Shown: positions 8,312-10,707 of the stretch, one piece after another
Layout: every line of letters begins with the position of its first letter
Numbering within the stretch: the stretch's first letter is position 1
NCBI GenBank assembly: GCA_002179805.1
Contig: NAVB01004899.1
Location: forward strand, 1 to 10,707
Direction of reading: 5' to 3'
Length of the DNA: 10,707 bases
From: Acanthamoeba lenticulata
Lineage: Eukaryota > Discosea > Longamoebia > Acanthamoebidae
Program-made: the position numbers and the translations under genes
The notes under the pieces: generated by a model
Told to the model about the DNA's origin: nothing
Database searches by the model: none
The model's input: only the letters and a program-made list of their open reading frames with translations

Positions 8312-8872
8312 ATGTCTTCCGCCGACAAGAAGCCCACTGTCCTCGAGGGACTTCCTCGCGACGTAAAGGAACCAGTGCAGTCAGGGTGCCGTCTTCCGTC
8401 TTGTGTTCTTGGTCTCCTCTCGTCTGACTCAACTTCACAGACAAGAGCTGAAGGAAGGCGACAAGCAGAGAGTGCAAGACCCCCGCTTGCCCTTGGGCCC
8501 GCGCAAAGACTTTGTGGCCGCTGAGGGAGGTCCCAAGCATGGTACGTCGTCCTGCCGCAGCTTCATTCGACAAGACAGCTCACGTTCGTCCGCCAAGCAG
8601 GGCGCGGAAGGCCGCTGAGCGGAGACGAGCTGGCGAGGCAGTCCATGCAAGAGCGCGAAGCCCTCAGGCGTGGTGTAGAGCTCGACGAGCTCGAGGCCGA
8701 GACGCAAGCAGGCCTGCCCGGGGACGACTCGAAGCTGTACGAGATCGAGAGAAACGCTCTGGCCGAAGGGGATCTGCGCTTGCGGGCTGGCGAGCAGGGG
8801 TTCAAGCAGCCTCATGGCCCGGCCGTGCGCATACTCGACAAACTTGAGGGCAGAACCGAGCCCTCTGCTTGA
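8312..8872 (+). CDS. Small charged protein of unknown function (148 residues)
   Basis: I do not recognise this gene. Model exons: 8312-8385, 8441-8541 and 8601-8872. Introns are 8386-8440 (GTGCCG...TTCACAG, 55 nt, phase 2) and 8542-8600 (GTACGT...CAAGCAG, 59 nt, phase 1). The sum is 447 nt, or 148 residues. The ATG sits in ACGACCATG behind a good TATA box. The product starts MSSADKKPTVLEGLPRDVKE and has no signal peptide, membrane segment or Cys. It is rich in Glu, Arg, Lys, Asp, Gly and Gln. Residues about 65-91 (GDELARQSMQEREALRRGVE, then LDELEAE) could form one charged amphipathic helix; the rest looks disordered. Composition resembles hydrophilic stress or LEA-like proteins, but no motif supports naming it so. 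The first donor is weak (GTGCCG); using GTAAAG at 8363 instead would need another acceptor to keep the frame. The antisense frame is also open, so strand rests on the TATA box, splice sites and phase closure. Confidence 0.6.
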
Positions 8873-9108
8873 ACAATACAGCGACTCTTCTCCTCTTGGC
8901 AGCCAGACATGTCGGCCAATGGGCACGCGCGTCCGCTCCAGCAAGAGCTCGGAGTTTCTTCGGAGAGGAACGGAGGTTTCAGTTGCAATTTCCTTTGCGT
9001 TTGCTCGAGATGGAAGAGAAGCCGTTTGGCAGATTGTGCAGACCTTGTCTGCGGCGTGTGTGGCCTTCGGGCTAAAGATTGAACCTTAACCAAGCTCTCT
9101 AAATCAAC
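8873..9108. other. Intergenic spacer
   Basis: This interval separates the 148-residue gene from the SF3A2-like gene and should hold the 3' UTR of the first and the promoter of the second. I found no AATAAA and no TATA box. A short 57-codon open frame from the ATG at 8909 to a TGA at 9080-9082 is present but is not supported by any recognised motif. Confidence 0.4.
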
Positions 9109-9695
9109 ATGTCGATGCGCCGCCGATCTTTGCCAGAGGTTTGGACCTTTCGCCTTTTGTTTTTGATGATGTGCTGCTTTCGAGCGCTCATTCTTTGGAT
9201 GCGCAGAACGACTATCGTGCAAACCTCACAACCACCGACAGCGACGACCAGCCACTTATTGACAAGGTACTTCCCCTCTCCCTCCCCCCTCCTTCTCTCT
9301 GCACGGGCTGCCACTTCTGGAGCCAACACCGTTTTCCTTCAGGACCCATACCTGCAACAAGAGGAGGACTTGTACAACGAGCCCCTCTACACCATTTCTT
9401 CATCCATTCCTCCATTTAATGAACACCTTGCGACTGCGCAGGGATTGCTATGAGTGCAAGCTGTGCCTCACACAACACAACAGCGAAGAGGAATACCTCC
9501 AACACCGCGAGAGCGAAAGGCACCAAAGGAACCACAACCGTAAAGGTGCCTTCTTTCTCTCCACGGTCGACACTTCATGTGTTGGACATCTCACACGCTT
9601 CGATTGGCGACGCAGTGGCGAGCGAGAAGAGGGAGATGCCGGTCTCGGCCAACGTGCTGGCGACGCTGATGAAGTTGGGTGGTGCCTTGGTGTAA
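9109..9695 (+). CDS. Miniature SF3A2/Prp11-type zinc-finger protein (100 residues)
   Basis: SF3A2 (SAP62, yeast Prp11) is a subunit of the U2 snRNP SF3a complex. Model exons: 9109-9138, 9207-9266, 9343-9371, 9442-9545 and 9616-9695. The four introns (68-76 nt) are all GT-AG, the phases agree, and the sum is 303 nt, giving 100 residues. The protein reads MSMRRRSLPE, then NDYRANLTTTDSDDQPLIDK, DPYLQQEEDL, and the finger DCYECKLCLTQHNSEEEYLQ with H61 and H67 following, then basic RNHNRK. It ends in a short tail with SANVLATLMKLGGALV. Zinc ligands are C45, C48, H61 and H67 (C-X2-C-X12-H-X5-H). The blocks DKDPYL and YECKLCLT-x-HN-x-E-x-x-YLxH are the hallmark of SF3A2. The family's downstream region of well over 100 residues, which binds SF3A1/SF3A3, is absent. 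This may be a truncated paralogue, a decayed copy, or a gene with further exons I missed. The intact ligands and clean phases argue for a working short gene. Confidence 0.7.

Positions 9696-10707
<1,012 letters not shown>

Noticed and set aside
8435..8944. A 169-codon minus-strand frame opposite the 148-residue gene
   Set aside because: It has a protein-like composition but no promoter or motif. The + strand has a TATA box, two introns and exact phase closure. Not fully excluded.
8909..9082. A 57-codon Cys-containing + strand frame starting MSANGHARPL
   Set aside because: Short, no recognised motif, no promoter element, and it lies in the spacer before the SF3A2-like gene; could be chance.
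9141..9266. Unspliced reading LSPFVFDDVLLSS before the SF3A2-like exon, recalling FDDVLL of IMP dehydrogenases
   Set aside because: It has no ATG in frame, the interval 9139-9206 is T-rich with good GT and AG ends, and nothing else of that enzyme family follows.

Overview
The window looks like nuclear DNA of a GC-rich amoebozoan, most likely Acanthamoeba (A. castellanii or a close relative). The reasons are a highly conserved actin with a GC-biased codon choice, many short GT-AG introns (55-91 nt) that are more AT/T-rich than the exons, tightly packed genes on both strands, and Ala/Gln/Thr/Ser homopolymer tracts. No prokaryotic, viral, mobile-element, tRNA, rRNA or CRISPR signal was seen. All splice models below were assembled by hand from GT/AG sites, phase agreement and conserved protein blocks. 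In four of the five complete or near-complete models the summed exon length is an exact multiple of three; the partial genes cannot be tested that way.

Layout, left to right. (1) 1-459, + strand: the last two exons of a mitochondrial succinyl-CoA:3-ketoacid CoA-transferase (ketone-body use). (2) 669-4629, - strand: a large three-exon gene, convergent with (1), for a predicted 1259-residue nuclear protein. It has two U1/matrin-type zinc fingers, a basic NLS-like run, acidic and homopolymer tracts, and two or three conserved-looking globular segments that I cannot assign to a family. (3) About 4640-5300: a divergent promoter/leader region with no ATG on either strand over about 345 bases, a likely 5'-leader intron of gene (2), and a near-perfect 17-nt direct repeat. 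(4) 5305-8078, + strand: a seven-exon ecdysoneless (ECD/SGT1) homologue of 775 residues. (5) 8312-8872, + strand: a compact TATA-box gene for an unrecognised, very charged 148-residue protein. (6) 9109-9695, + strand: a five-exon, 100-residue gene whose core is the SF3A2/Prp11 zinc finger but which lacks the rest of SF3A2. (7) 10118-10707, + strand: the 5' part of an actin gene, running off the window.

How they relate: ECD proteins in animals bind the U5 snRNP factor PRPF8 and the R2TP chaperone, SF3A2 is a U2 snRNP subunit, and U1-type fingers are frequent in RNA-processing proteins. Genes (2), (4) and (6) may therefore share an RNA-processing theme, and (2) and (4) appear to share a bidirectional promoter. 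This is inference from gene content. Actin and the CoA-transferase are ordinary housekeeping neighbours. The best candidates for something undescribed are gene (2) and the miniature SF3A2-like gene (6).
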